A stretch of 64,000 nucleotides of DNA from Bordetella avium (lineage in GTDB: Bacteria > Pseudomonadota > Gammaproteobacteria > Burkholderiales > Burkholderiaceae_B), in contig NZ_CP139969.1 of NCBI RefSeq assembly GCF_034424645.1, positions 1,674,001 to 1,738,000 on the forward strand. Direction: 5' to 3'. The stretch's first letter is position 1; each line of letters starts with the position of its first letter. Shown piece by piece: positions 1-7,055 of this stretch. The position numbers and the translations under genes were made by a program. Below the pieces are notes generated by a model, which was not told the DNA's origin, did not search any database, and was given only the letters and a program-made list of their open reading frames with translations.

Positions 1-303
1 GCCGATATTGATCAGCAGCGAGCAGCCATCAGGAACCTGTCGCGCCACGGCTTCGGCGATGCGCCGTTTGCCTTCGGCATGCAGGCCCTGGCGCTGGCGA
101 TAGGTGATGTTCTCGATGGTGGATGGTTCACTGCGCACACCGCCATGAAAGCGCGACAGCATCCCCGCCTCGGCAAGCAGATTGACGTCCCGCCGCACGG
201 TTTGCAGCGTGACGTCGAAGGCGCGCGCCAATTCCTCGATGGAGGCCGATCCCTGGGAGCGGACCTGTTCGAGCAAAGCGCTTTGGCGTGGATTCAGTGT
301 CAT
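1..303 (-). CDS. DeoR-family transcriptional regulator, GlpR-like (partial, N-terminal 101 residues)
   Basis: The gene starts at an ATG at 303 and runs off the left edge. The visible part is the N-terminal winged helix of a DeoR-type repressor: residues 1-60 read NPRQSALLEQV, then SIEELARAFDVTLQTVRRD (recognition helix), then LSRFHGGV. Next comes the start of the sugar-phosphate-sensing domain (TYRQRQGLHAEGKRRIA, then DGCSLLINIG). The spacing matches E. coli GlpR, the glycerol-3-phosphate repressor, which is the closest family member I recognise. The effector-binding part is outside the window, so the ligand is not established. An AT-rich stretch of about 100 bases upstream (303-405) should hold its promoter. 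Confidence 0.8.
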   Translation of the reverse strand, partial: MTLNPRQSALLEQVRSQGSASIEELARAFDVTLQTVRRDVNLLAEAGMLSRFHGGVRSEPSTIENITYRQRQGLHAEGKRRIAEAVARQVPDGCSLLINIG

Positions 304-407
304 GGTCTTATGATAAAACAACAAAATCGAAAATCAACAATCCCAAGAGAAAATTCTTTTGTTTTCTTTTTTGCAAAAATTCGAACAAGATCGCGTCGTG
401 TTTAGGC

Positions 408-439
408 AAAAAAAGGGGCGGATTTTAGGTCCGTCCCCT
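408..439 (-). terminator. Rho-independent terminator of the murA-like gene
   Basis: A GC-rich inverted repeat (GGGGCGGA at 415-422 with TCCGTCCCC at 430-438, one G-T pair) is followed on the minus strand by seven T residues (408-414). It lies 26 bases past the stop of the murA-like gene and ends that operon. Confidence 0.8.
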
Positions 440-464
440 GTGGGTGAGCTTAGCCGGCTTGCGT

Positions 465-1766
465 TCAGTCGCCGTGGGTCCATTCGACTCGGGCGCCGAC
501 CGAGCAAAGGTTTTCCACGAAATTCGGATGCGCGCGGCGGATGGGCAGCGCATTGGTGATCTCGGAGCGGCCCTCGATGCTGGCCGCCAGCATCAACAGT
601 GCAATGGCGACGCGGATGATGTAGGGGCTTTCGACCTTGGCTGGGCTGAGCGGCAGGCCGCCAAAGGTGATGAGGCGGTGCGGGTCCGACAGAAAAACGT
701 GTGCGCCAAATTTCGAGAGTTCGACCGACCAGCCCATCGCGCCGTCGTAGACTTTGTTCCAGAACATGGCGCTACCCTCGGCGCGTACGCCGAGCGCGAT
801 GAAAATAGGCAGCAGATCGACGGGGAGATAGGGCCAGGGCGCCGCCTCGACCTTGGTCAGGATGTTTTGCGTGAAGGGGCGGCGTACGCGCAGCGGTCCA
901 TCGCTGTGGGCCTGCGACCAGCCATCGCGATGCTCCACCTCGACACCGAATTTGGCGAAAGTGCGGTCGATCAGCGGGAACTGCGCGGGCGCGGAGTTTT
1001 TGACAATGATCGAGCCGCCAGTGATAGCGCCGAGCGCGAGAAAGGTGGCGATTTCGTGAAAGTCTTCATCGAAACGGAACTCGCCGCCCTTCAGTTTTCG
1101 GCCGCCCTCGATGCGCAGATGCGAGGTGCCGATGCCTTCGATGGGCACGCCCAGCATTTCCAGAAAGCGGCAAAACTCTTGGACATGCGGCTCGGAGGCT
1201 GCATTGACCAGGGTAGATACCCCTGCGGCTGACGCGGCGCAAAGCGCAAAATTTTCGGTGGTCGTGACCGAGGCGTAATCCAGCCAATGCTGGTTAGCGC
1301 GCATCTGGCCATCGGCACGTGCAATCAAAGAGTCAGGGGCTCGCTCGACGCGGGCGCCAAAGCGCTCGAAGACTTCGACGTGGGGATCGATCTCGCGCAC
1401 GCCCAGCGTGCAGCCCTTGACGTCATTTTCCAGGCGCGCCACGCCGAAACGCGCCAGCAGCGGGGGCACGAGCATGATGGACGAGCGCATTTCTTCGGGC
1501 AGATGATGCTGTGCCGGATCGAAGCAGGTGTCGCGATGGTGCAGCTCGAGCACGCCGGTGGCGTAATCGACGGACACCTCGCTGCCTAGCATGCGGAAGA
1601 TGTCGAGGATTTTCTTGACGTCCGTGATTTCCGGCACGCCGATCAGCCGCAGCGGTTGATCCGTGAGGAGCGTGGCGCAAAGGATGGGCAGAACGGCGTT
1701 TTTGTTGGCTGAAGGGACGATTTTTCCGCTTAGCGGCGTACCGCCGTGGACGATGAGATTGGACAT
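465..1766 (-). CDS. MurA-like enolpyruvyl transferase (divergent UDP-GlcNAc 1-carboxyvinyltransferase paralog)
   Basis: A 433-residue EPSP-synthase-fold protein, the full MurA length. MurA transfers enolpyruvate from PEP to UDP-GlcNAc, the first committed step of cytoplasmic peptidoglycan precursor synthesis. Visible MurA features are K22-N23 in NKNAVLPI, R94 in MRSSI, the nucleophile C119 in KGCTLG, R124, D316 in LPVDLLP and R385. The usual FENRF stretch carrying R331 is replaced by FWNKVYDG, with Lys at that place, and identity elsewhere looks low. I therefore read it as a second, divergent MurA rather than the housekeeping copy, and the acceptor sugar could differ. It lies 29 bases downstream of the transglutaminase-like gene in one operon and is followed by a strong terminator. 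Confidence 0.82.
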   Translation of the reverse strand: MSNLIVHGGTPLSGKIVPSANKNAVLPILCATLLTDQPLRLIGVPEITDVKKILDIFRMLGSEVSVDYATGVLELHHRDTCFDPAQHHLPEEMRSSIMLVPPLLARFGVARLENDVKGCTLGVREIDPHVEVFERFGARVERAPDSLIARADGQMRANQHWLDYASVTTTENFALCAASAAGVSTLVNAASEPHVQEFCRFLEMLGVPIEGIGTSHLRIEGGRKLKGGEFRFDEDFHEIATFLALGAITGGSIIVKNSAPAQFPLIDRTFAKFGVEVEHRDGWSQAHSDGPLRVRRPFTQNILTKVEAAPWPYLPVDLLPIFIALGVRAEGSAMFWNKVYDGAMGWSVELSKFGAHVFLSDPHRLITFGGLPLSPAKVESPYIIRVAIALLMLAASIEGRSEITNALPIRRAHPNFVENLCSVGARVEWTHGD

Positions 1767-1795
1767 TGTTCTCGGATAAAAAAGGCAGGCCCGGA

Positions 1796-2926
1796 TCAGG
1801 GGAACTCAGGCAGCGCGATCTCGGCGTGACCCGGGAGCACCCAGCGGGCGCATTCCCGGGTGGCGTCGATACAGCCGCCCTCCGCGTAAACCCCTTGTGG
1901 GTCACGGATGCGCAGCATGCGCTCGAGCACGGCTTGCCGGGCCGCGGGATCGGCTTGGGTTTCGCGGACCCGGGCTTCGACGATATCTTCGTTGATAAAA
2001 AGCTTGCCCCCGGCGTCGACCTGAGCGCCGTCGCGCCAATGGAAGATTTCCAGGCATTTGTGCGTCAGCGTATAAGGCTGATCGCGTTTCCAGAAATTAT
2101 TGAACAGACCCGACCCCAGGTAAAACACCCAAGAGCCCTCATAGCCTTCGACATTCGAGGAGTGGGCGTCGGGGTTGCGGAACCAAAGGCGGTCGCCCGG
2201 GACATAAAAGCGGGGCGGCAGGGGCGCGTCCATCGAGCCGTATTCACGCAAAAAGGCTTCATGAAAGCGGCCCGACATCACGGCTCGGGTTTCCCATTGG
2301 CGCTGCAGGCGCGTGTACAGCGCCGGATGGCTATCGCGCACTTCCAGCGCAATCCCGAGCACGGTCACGTATTCGGTTGCCCGGTAGCAAGAGAAGGAGT
2401 AAGTCTGGCCAGAGACCTGCGGCTGGGTGGCGAGGGTCAGGCCATCGATGAGCGAGCGGCCTGGCACGATGGTGAAGCCGGTCGCTTCATCGTAGGCCCA
2501 GTAATCGGCAGGCCGTTCGGCCTTTTCCGTGTCGAAGGCCAGCGCGGTGCGCGTTGCCGCGCGCACGATGTTGCGCCGGATGCGCAGGGCCGCTTCCAGC
2601 TCGGCCACATCAGGAAAGGGAAAGGCGACGGGACAAGCCAGCATGGCCAGCACGATTTCCGTTTCAAGGGCAGCATCGCTGCCAGCGGTATCCAGCTTCA
2701 GGTCGTGAACCAGGCCGGTCGTGTCACCTTGAGGCAGATGCTGCCGGGCGAAATCAGGCAGGGCTTGGATGCAGACGGCGCCATCGGGCGCGAGGCGGCT
2801 CGTGGCATAGGCTTGTAAATCGCGCGAGTACAGAAACGCCTGCGCCTGGCTCAAGGCGGCGGGCGAGCTGGGGAAAATGCGGATGCCGCCCGCATCTCGG
2901 AAGGAAGAGACATCATTGTGCTGCAT
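1796..2926 (-). CDS. Tgl-type (Bacillus spore) transglutaminase-like protein
   Basis: A 376-residue cytosolic protein without signal peptide or membrane segment. From memory of Bacillus subtilis Tgl, residues 107-125 (VAELEAALRIRRNIVRAA), 175-195 (YSFSCYRATE then LGIAL) and 239-271 (FYVPGDRLWFRNP, then GYEGSWVFYLG) match three conserved Tgl blocks in order. C180 falls where the Tgl nucleophile C116 lies. The residues equivalent to Tgl Glu187 and His200 do not appear conserved (Ser/Asn/Phe there); H289 and H296 are nearby candidates. Known Tgl enzymes cross-link glutamine to lysine, but the activity here is uncertain. It has about 100 extra N-terminal residues compared with the 245-residue Tgl. 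It is co-directional with the DUF502 gene and the murA-like gene. Confidence 0.62.
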   Translation of the reverse strand: MQHNDVSSFRDAGGIRIFPSSPAALSQAQAFLYSRDLQAYATSRLAPDGAVCIQALPDFARQHLPQGDTTGLVHDLKLDTAGSDAALETEIVLAMLACPVAFPFPDVAELEAALRIRRNIVRAATRTALAFDTEKAERPADYWAYDEATGFTIVPGRSLIDGLTLATQPQVSGQTYSFSCYRATEYVTVLGIALEVRDSHPALYTRLQRQWETRAVMSGRFHEAFLREYGSMDAPLPPRFYVPGDRLWFRNPDAHSSNVEGYEGSWVFYLGSGLFNNFWKRDQPYTLTHKCLEIFHWRDGAQVDAGGKLFINEDIVEARVRETQADPAARQAVLERMLRIRDPQGVYAEGGCIDATRECARWVLPGHAEIALPEFP

Positions 2927-3009
2927 GGATAACGCACCTGGGTGACAAACGCCGGCCGGGCGGCGGGAGCAGACAGGGCGAAGCGCCTTGTCTGTCCGTC
3001 AAGCATAAA

Positions 3010-3639
3010 TCAGGAGGGCTGATCCGTGTGGGGCGGAGTCGGCGGTGTTTGATGCTCCGCGCGGGCCATCCAGGCGATGAGCGAGGAGCGCATGGCTTCT
3101 TCGACCGACATATTGATGGGTACGACCCATTCGGTGGGCACGAAAACGGTATAGCCGCCGATCATATACCCCATGGGCAGATAGACCGCCACCCGTTCGC
3201 CGGGCAGAAACCCCGCAGGCAAGCCTTCCATGCCGCGCCGGGTCACCAGACCGACCAGCTCCAGGGCCTGACCGGGTATGCGCAATATGACCACCTGCTG
3301 CGAAGTGGCCTTGGACCCGGACGAAAAATAGTCGGCAAAACTCTTAATCGACGAGTAGATGCTCTTGATGACTGGCAGGTTGGTAAAAGGCATTTCCACC
3401 AACAGCAGCAGCCGCTGGACTCTTTCTTTGGAAACCAGATAGCCGATGGCCAGAATGACGAGTATGCCCAACAGCAGGCCCAGGCCAGGTATATAGAAGT
3501 CGCCGATAAAAGGGCGAACGAAAGTCAGCGCGATGGCTTCCGTCCACGCCAGGAAAACAAAGAGCAGATAGAGCGTGAGCGCGATCGGCAAAATCGTGAT
3601 CAGCCCGAGAAAGAAATAGCGGTAAAGGCGTCGGGTCAT
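3010..3639 (-). CDS. DUF502 family inner-membrane protein
   Basis: A 209-residue protein with the typical DUF502 layout: a short basic N-terminus (MTRRLYRYFF), two transmembrane segments (about residues 8-30 and 50-67), then a soluble domain with the family stretches NLPVIKSIYSSIKSFADYF, PTEWVVPINMS and MGYMIGGYTVFVPT. I chose ATG 3639 because GGAG lies eight bases upstream. The reading frame stays open further upstream only because it runs through the GC-rich repeat. The function is not established. It is the first gene of a likely three-gene minus-strand operon with the transglutaminase-like and murA-like genes (gaps 83 and 29 bases). Confidence 0.85.
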   Translation of the reverse strand: MTRRLYRYFFLGLITILPIALTLYLLFVFLAWTEAIALTFVRPFIGDFYIPGLGLLLGILVILAIGYLVSKERVQRLLLLVEMPFTNLPVIKSIYSSIKSFADYFSSGSKATSQQVVILRIPGQALELVGLVTRRGMEGLPAGFLPGERVAVYLPMGYMIGGYTVFVPTEWVVPINMSVEEAMRSSLIAWMARAEHQTPPTPPHTDQPS

Positions 3640-3991
3640 AAAAAAGCTCCGGGCGGGCGGTTTGCCTGCCCATGTCAGGCGCCAATGGTACAAAAAAAAC
3701 CCCCCACGCTGCGCGCGCTTGGCGCGCTTGCTGCCCCCCGAGGGGGCGCTACCCGCCTTGGGGCGGCCCGGCGGCGGGGCAAACCCCCACGCTGCGCGCG
3801 CTTGGCGCGCTTGCTGCCCCCCGAGGGGGGCGCTGCCCGCCTCGGGACGGCTCGGCGGCGGGGCAAGCCCCCCACGCTGCGTGCGCCCGGGGCGCTTGCT
3901 GCCCCCGAGGGCGCGCGTCGTGGGATGTTTTGCCGCCATCACCAAGGGAGAGGACGGATGCGGCGTGTTTGCTGGGTGTTCAATGCGGGGG
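3640..3991. other. Intergenic region dominated by GC-rich tandem repeat
   Basis: These 352 bases between DUF502 and the Lrp regulator hold the three-copy repeat described separately, plus about 70 bases (3918-3991) with no recognisable gene. Several reading frames stay open on both strands only because of the repeat composition. Confidence 0.7.
3700..3917. repeat. Tandem GC-rich repeat, period 83-85 bp, about 2.6 copies
   Basis: Three successive copies start at 3701, 3784 and about 3869. Each contains CCCCCACGCTGCGCGCGCTT, an inverted CCCCCCGAGGGGGG core, then GCCCGCCT, a G/C tract and CGGCGGCGGGGCAA. The third copy is partial and diverged (GTGCGCCCGG replaces the usual segment). Each copy can fold into a very stable hairpin, so the array could act as a bidirectional transcription barrier. 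I recall similar dispersed elements between genes in Bordetella and Achromobacter. Confidence 0.85.
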
Positions 3992-4459
3992 TCAGGGATC
4001 GAGGGGCAGGTAGAGGGATTCCTTGATTTCTTCCATGACGACGTAGCTGTGCGATTCGGCGGATGCGGGCAGGCGCTTGAGAATCTCGCCCAGCAGGCGG
4101 CGGTACTCGGCCATTTCCGTCAGGCGGGCCTTGACCAGATAGTCAAAGTCGCCAGACACCAGATGGCATTCCATCACTTCGGGCACGTACATCAGCTCTT
4201 TTTTGACTTTATCGAAGACATCGCCCGATTTGGCGGACAGCCGGATTTCGAGAAAGACCAGCAGGTTTTTGCCCAGTGCCACCGGGTTGAGGCGCGCGTG
4301 GTAGCCGGCGATCACGCCATCGCGTTCCAGGCGTTTGACGCGCTCGGAGCAGGGCGTGGCCGACAGGTTGACCTGTTCGGCCAGTTCGGTGATGGATATA
4401 CGCCCGTTGCGTTGCAGTATGTCGAGGATTTTGCGGTCGGTGCGGTCGAGTTCACGCAT
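3992..4459 (-). CDS. Lrp/AsnC-family transcriptional regulator, likely dadA regulator
   Basis: 155 residues, the usual size. Residues 1-60 form the Lrp helix-turn-helix (RELDRTDRKILDILQRNGR, then ITELAEQVNLSATPCSERVK). Residues 65-150 form the RAM ligand domain (DVFDKVKKEL, VMECHLVSGDFDYLVKARL). I chose ATG 4459; an in-frame TTG eight codons upstream is possible but has no ribosome-binding site. It is transcribed away from dadA across a 138-base region with a clear inverted repeat, the usual layout for a local amino-acid-responsive regulator (DadR/BkdR type). The ligand is probably alanine or another amino acid, by inference. Confidence 0.88.
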   Translation of the reverse strand: MRELDRTDRKILDILQRNGRISITELAEQVNLSATPCSERVKRLERDGVIAGYHARLNPVALGKNLLVFLEIRLSAKSGDVFDKVKKELMYVPEVMECHLVSGDFDYLVKARLTEMAEYRRLLGEILKRLPASAESHSYVVMEEIKESLYLPLDP

Positions 4460-4493
4460 TTCACTTAGGCGAGGCAAAAACAAAGGGATAAGA

Positions 4494-4537
4494 AGTGAAA
4501 ATCTGATATCAATCTAAAGATTTTAGTGATTTTCACT
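4494..4537. promoter_or_regulatory. Inverted-repeat operator between lrp-like gene and dadA
   Basis: A perfect 10-base inverted repeat, AGTGAAAATC (4494-4503) and GATTTTCACT (4528-4537), encloses a smaller palindrome AATCT-AA-AGATT (4511-4522) whose centre is offset by one base. The segment is strikingly AT-rich and lies between divergent starts. It is a good candidate binding site for the Lrp-type regulator acting on itself and on dadA. Confidence 0.6.
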
Positions 4538-4597
4538 GCTAACGGGGTTTTACACTACCCGGATTCTTGGAGTTCGAGCGAGATCACGGGGATCCTC

Positions 4598-5899
4598 ATG
4601 CATATCATCGTTCTGGGCAGCGGCGTTATCGGCACCACAACCGCTTTTTATCTGGCTCGGCAGGGGGCGCAGGTCACCGTGTTGGACCGCCAGCCCGGAC
4701 CCGCCGACGAGACCAGTTACGCCAATGCCGGTCAGGTGTCGCCGGGCTATTCCACGCCTTGGGCAGCGCCTGGCATCCCGCTCAAGGCCTTGAAATGGCT
4801 GTTCCAGAAACATGCGCCGCTGGCTCTTCGAGCCGACGGCAGCCTGTGGCAATGGCGCTGGATGGCGGCCATGCTGGCCAATTGCACGGCAGACCGCTAT
4901 ACCGTCAACAAAGAACGCATGTTGCGCCTGGCCGAATACAGCCGCGATTGCCTACGCGAGCTGCGTGACAGCACCGGCATTCAGTACGAACAGCGCACCC
5001 AGGGCACATTGCAGCTTTTCCGCACCGAGGCGCAACTCGAGGCGGCGCGGCGCGATATCGCCGTGCTTGAAGAGGTGGGCGTGCCTTACGAAGTGCTGGA
5101 CCGCGATGCGCTGCCGGGCGCCGAGCCTGCCCTGGCGCGTTCGCTGCACAAGTTGGCTGGCGGCTTGCGCCTGCCCAATGACGAAACGGGCGATTGTCGC
5201 CTGTTTACGCGCGCGCTGGCCGAAGCCGCCGCGAATCTGGGTGCACGTTTTCACTTCAATCAGGCAGTCGAAGGCATGGTGCTGGAGAATGGCCGCGTGA
5301 CGGGCGTGCGGGTCGGCGGCGAGCCTATGCAGGCCGACGCTTATGTGGCGGCCTTCGGCAGCTACACGCGCGGCTTCCTCGGCCCGCTCGGTCTGGATCT
5401 GCCGGTTTATCCGGTCAAGGGCTATTCGCTCACTATTCCCATGCGCGACGCGCAGGCCTCGCCTGTTTCGACGGTTTTGGATGAAACCTACAAGATCGCG
5501 ATTACCCGTTTCGACCAGCGCATCCGCGTGGGGGGCATGGCGGAACTGGCCGGTTTCGATCTGACGCTGCGTCCGCAGCGCCGCGCCACGCTCGAAATGG
5601 TGGTGCAGGATCTCTTCCCTGGGTGCGGAGATGTGGCTGCGGCCGAGTTCTGGACAGGCCTGCGTCCCATGACACCGGACAGTACGCCCATCGTTGGCGC
5701 CACCCGTTATGACAATCTCTTCCTGAATACCGGTCATGGCACCCTGGGTTGGACCATGGCCTGCGGCTCCGGCAAGCTCATGGCGGACATCGTGATGGGC
5801 CATCAGCCGGCCATCCGCGCCGACGACCTGGCGTTGTCGCGTTACCAGGGCAAAGCTTCGCCTGCAGGCGGGTTGGACCTGAAGCAGGGCCGCGCCTGA
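4598..5899 (+). CDS. dadA: D-amino acid dehydrogenase small subunit
   Basis: 433 residues, nearly the 432 of E. coli DadA. It oxidises D-alanine and other D-amino acids to 2-oxo acids, passing electrons from FAD to the respiratory chain at the inner membrane. The FAD-binding GxGxxG is at residues 7-12 ([15 protein letters not shown]). The DadA signature follows ([22 protein letters not shown], about 38-60). The C-terminal flavin-binding segment is [16 protein letters not shown] chose ATG 4598 after GGGGAT; the frame is open further upstream, but that would cover the operator. It is divergent from the lrp-like gene, suggesting amino-acid control. Confidence 0.95.
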   Translation: MHIIVLGSGVIGTTTAFYLARQGAQVTVLDRQPGPADETSYANAGQVSPGYSTPWAAPGIPLKALKWLFQKHAPLALRADGSLWQWRWMAAMLANCTADRYTVNKERMLRLAEYSRDCLRELRDSTGIQYEQRTQGTLQLFRTEAQLEAARRDIAVLEEVGVPYEVLDRDALPGAEPALARSLHKLAGGLRLPNDETGDCRLFTRALAEAAANLGARFHFNQAVEGMVLENGRVTGVRVGGEPMQADAYVAAFGSYTRGFLGPLGLDLPVYPVKGYSLTIPMRDAQASPVSTVLDETYKIAITRFDQRIRVGGMAELAGFDLTLRPQRRATLEMVVQDLFPGCGDVAAAEFWTGLRPMTPDSTPIVGATRYDNLFLNTGHGTLGWTMACGSGKLMADIVMGHQPAIRADDLALSRYQGKASPAGGLDLKQGRA

Positions 5900-5939
5900 C
5901 GCGTTCATCCTGAGGCGGGGCTTGTGCCACAATCCGGCC

Positions 5940-7055
5940 ATGAGCTCCCGTCCGCCTTCTTTTCTGCATACTGCCGATTGGCAGATCGGCCGGCAATACG
6001 GCCAATTCGATGACGACGATGCCGCAGTGCTGGCCGAGGCCAGGCTGGAGGCCGTCGCGCGCCTGGCCGCGATCGCCCGCGAGCGCGGCGTGTGCGCCGT
6101 GCTGGTGGCCGGCGATGTGTTCGACACACAGGCGGTTTCGGACCGCCTGATTAGAAGACTCTTCGGTGCGCTGGAGGGCTATGCCGGGCCCTGGGTCATG
6201 ATTCCTGGCAATCATGATGCCGCGCTGGCCGAGAGTGTGTGGACCCGCGCGCGCAAACTCGCTTGCATTCCGGCCAATGTGCATCTGGCGCTGGAGCCTG
6301 GCGTCGTGCTCTTGCCTGAGTTGGCGGTGCTGGCTGCGCCGCTCACGCAACGGCACACCTATGACGACGTCACACGGGGGTTCGACAGCCTTGAAACGCC
6401 GGCCGGGTTGCCGCGTGTCGGCTTGGCCCATGGCAGCGTGACGGGCCGTTTGCCCGACTCGGCCGATGCGGCCAATCCGATTGCCCCTGACCGCGCCGAC
6501 ACGGCCCGCCTGGACTATCTGGCGCTGGGTGATTGGCACGGCTGCCTGCGCGTGACAGACCGCTGTTGGTATGCGGGCACGCCCGAGACCGACCGTTTTC
6601 GCGGCAATGAGCCGGGCTATGCGCTGCACGTTCGGCTGGGCGGCGCGCAGCCCGAAGTCGAGGCGGTGCGGGTCGGGCGTTACCGCTGGCAGGCCTGGGA
6701 TGTCGACCTGGAATTGCCGGCCGATGCCGAGATGCTGGAGGCCCGTTTGCAGACGCTGCAGGCCGATGACGTCTTGCGCCTGACGCTGCGCGGTCGTGTG
6801 TCGCTTGCCGCTTGGGAGCGTTTGACGCAGTCTATAGGCCGAGCCGAAGCGCATTTGCGCGCCTTGCGCCTGGAGCCGGATGCCTTGAGCCTGGAGCCCG
6901 ACGACGCCGATTTCTCCCTGCTGGACGGCGGCGGTTATCTGAGTGATGTGGCGGCGCGCTTGCGTGCCATGCAGGCCGACCCGCAAACCGCGCCGGTAGC
7001 CCGGGAAGCTATGCAGCTCTTACTTCGCATGGCGCGTGAGGAGGGCGGGGCATGA
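5940..7055 (+). CDS. SbcD-like metallophosphatase (DNA repair exonuclease family)
   Basis: 371 residues with the calcineurin-like phosphoesterase motifs in order: HTADWQIGRQ (about 10), VAGDVFDTQ (63), IPGNHDAAL (91), LAHGSV and ALGDWHG (about 195). The first motif has Gln where SbcD and Mre11 usually have the metal-ligand His (DxQ instead of DxH), which seems to be a subfamily trait. The last motif is GDWHG rather than GHIH. It overlaps the SbcC-like gene by four bases (ATGA), so the two should form a nuclease-ATPase complex acting on DNA ends or hairpins. It resembles the YhaO/YhaN pair as much as true SbcCD. ATG 5940 is preferred over a TTG at 5922. Confidence 0.8.
   Translation: MSSRPPSFLHTADWQIGRQYGQFDDDDAAVLAEARLEAVARLAAIARERGVCAVLVAGDVFDTQAVSDRLIRRLFGALEGYAGPWVMIPGNHDAALAESVWTRARKLACIPANVHLALEPGVVLLPELAVLAAPLTQRHTYDDVTRGFDSLETPAGLPRVGLAHGSVTGRLPDSADAANPIAPDRADTARLDYLALGDWHGCLRVTDRCWYAGTPETDRFRGNEPGYALHVRLGGAQPEVEAVRVGRYRWQAWDVDLELPADAEMLEARLQTLQADDVLRLTLRGRVSLAAWERLTQSIGRAEAHLRALRLEPDALSLEPDDADFSLLDGGGYLSDVAARLRAMQADPQTAPVAREAMQLLLRMAREEGGA

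Noticed and set aside
375..390. TTCGAACA-like sequence resembling a GlpR operator near the glpR-like gene
   Set aside because: Only one half-site is convincing, and the regulator's identity as GlpR is not proven.
1766..2818. 350-residue plus-strand frame opposite the Tgl-like gene
   Set aside because: Shadow of the minus-strand gene that shows family motifs.
3662..4468. Long plus-strand frames over the GC-rich repeat and the Lrp gene
   Set aside because: They run through tandem repeat and the complement of the regulator; composition artefact.
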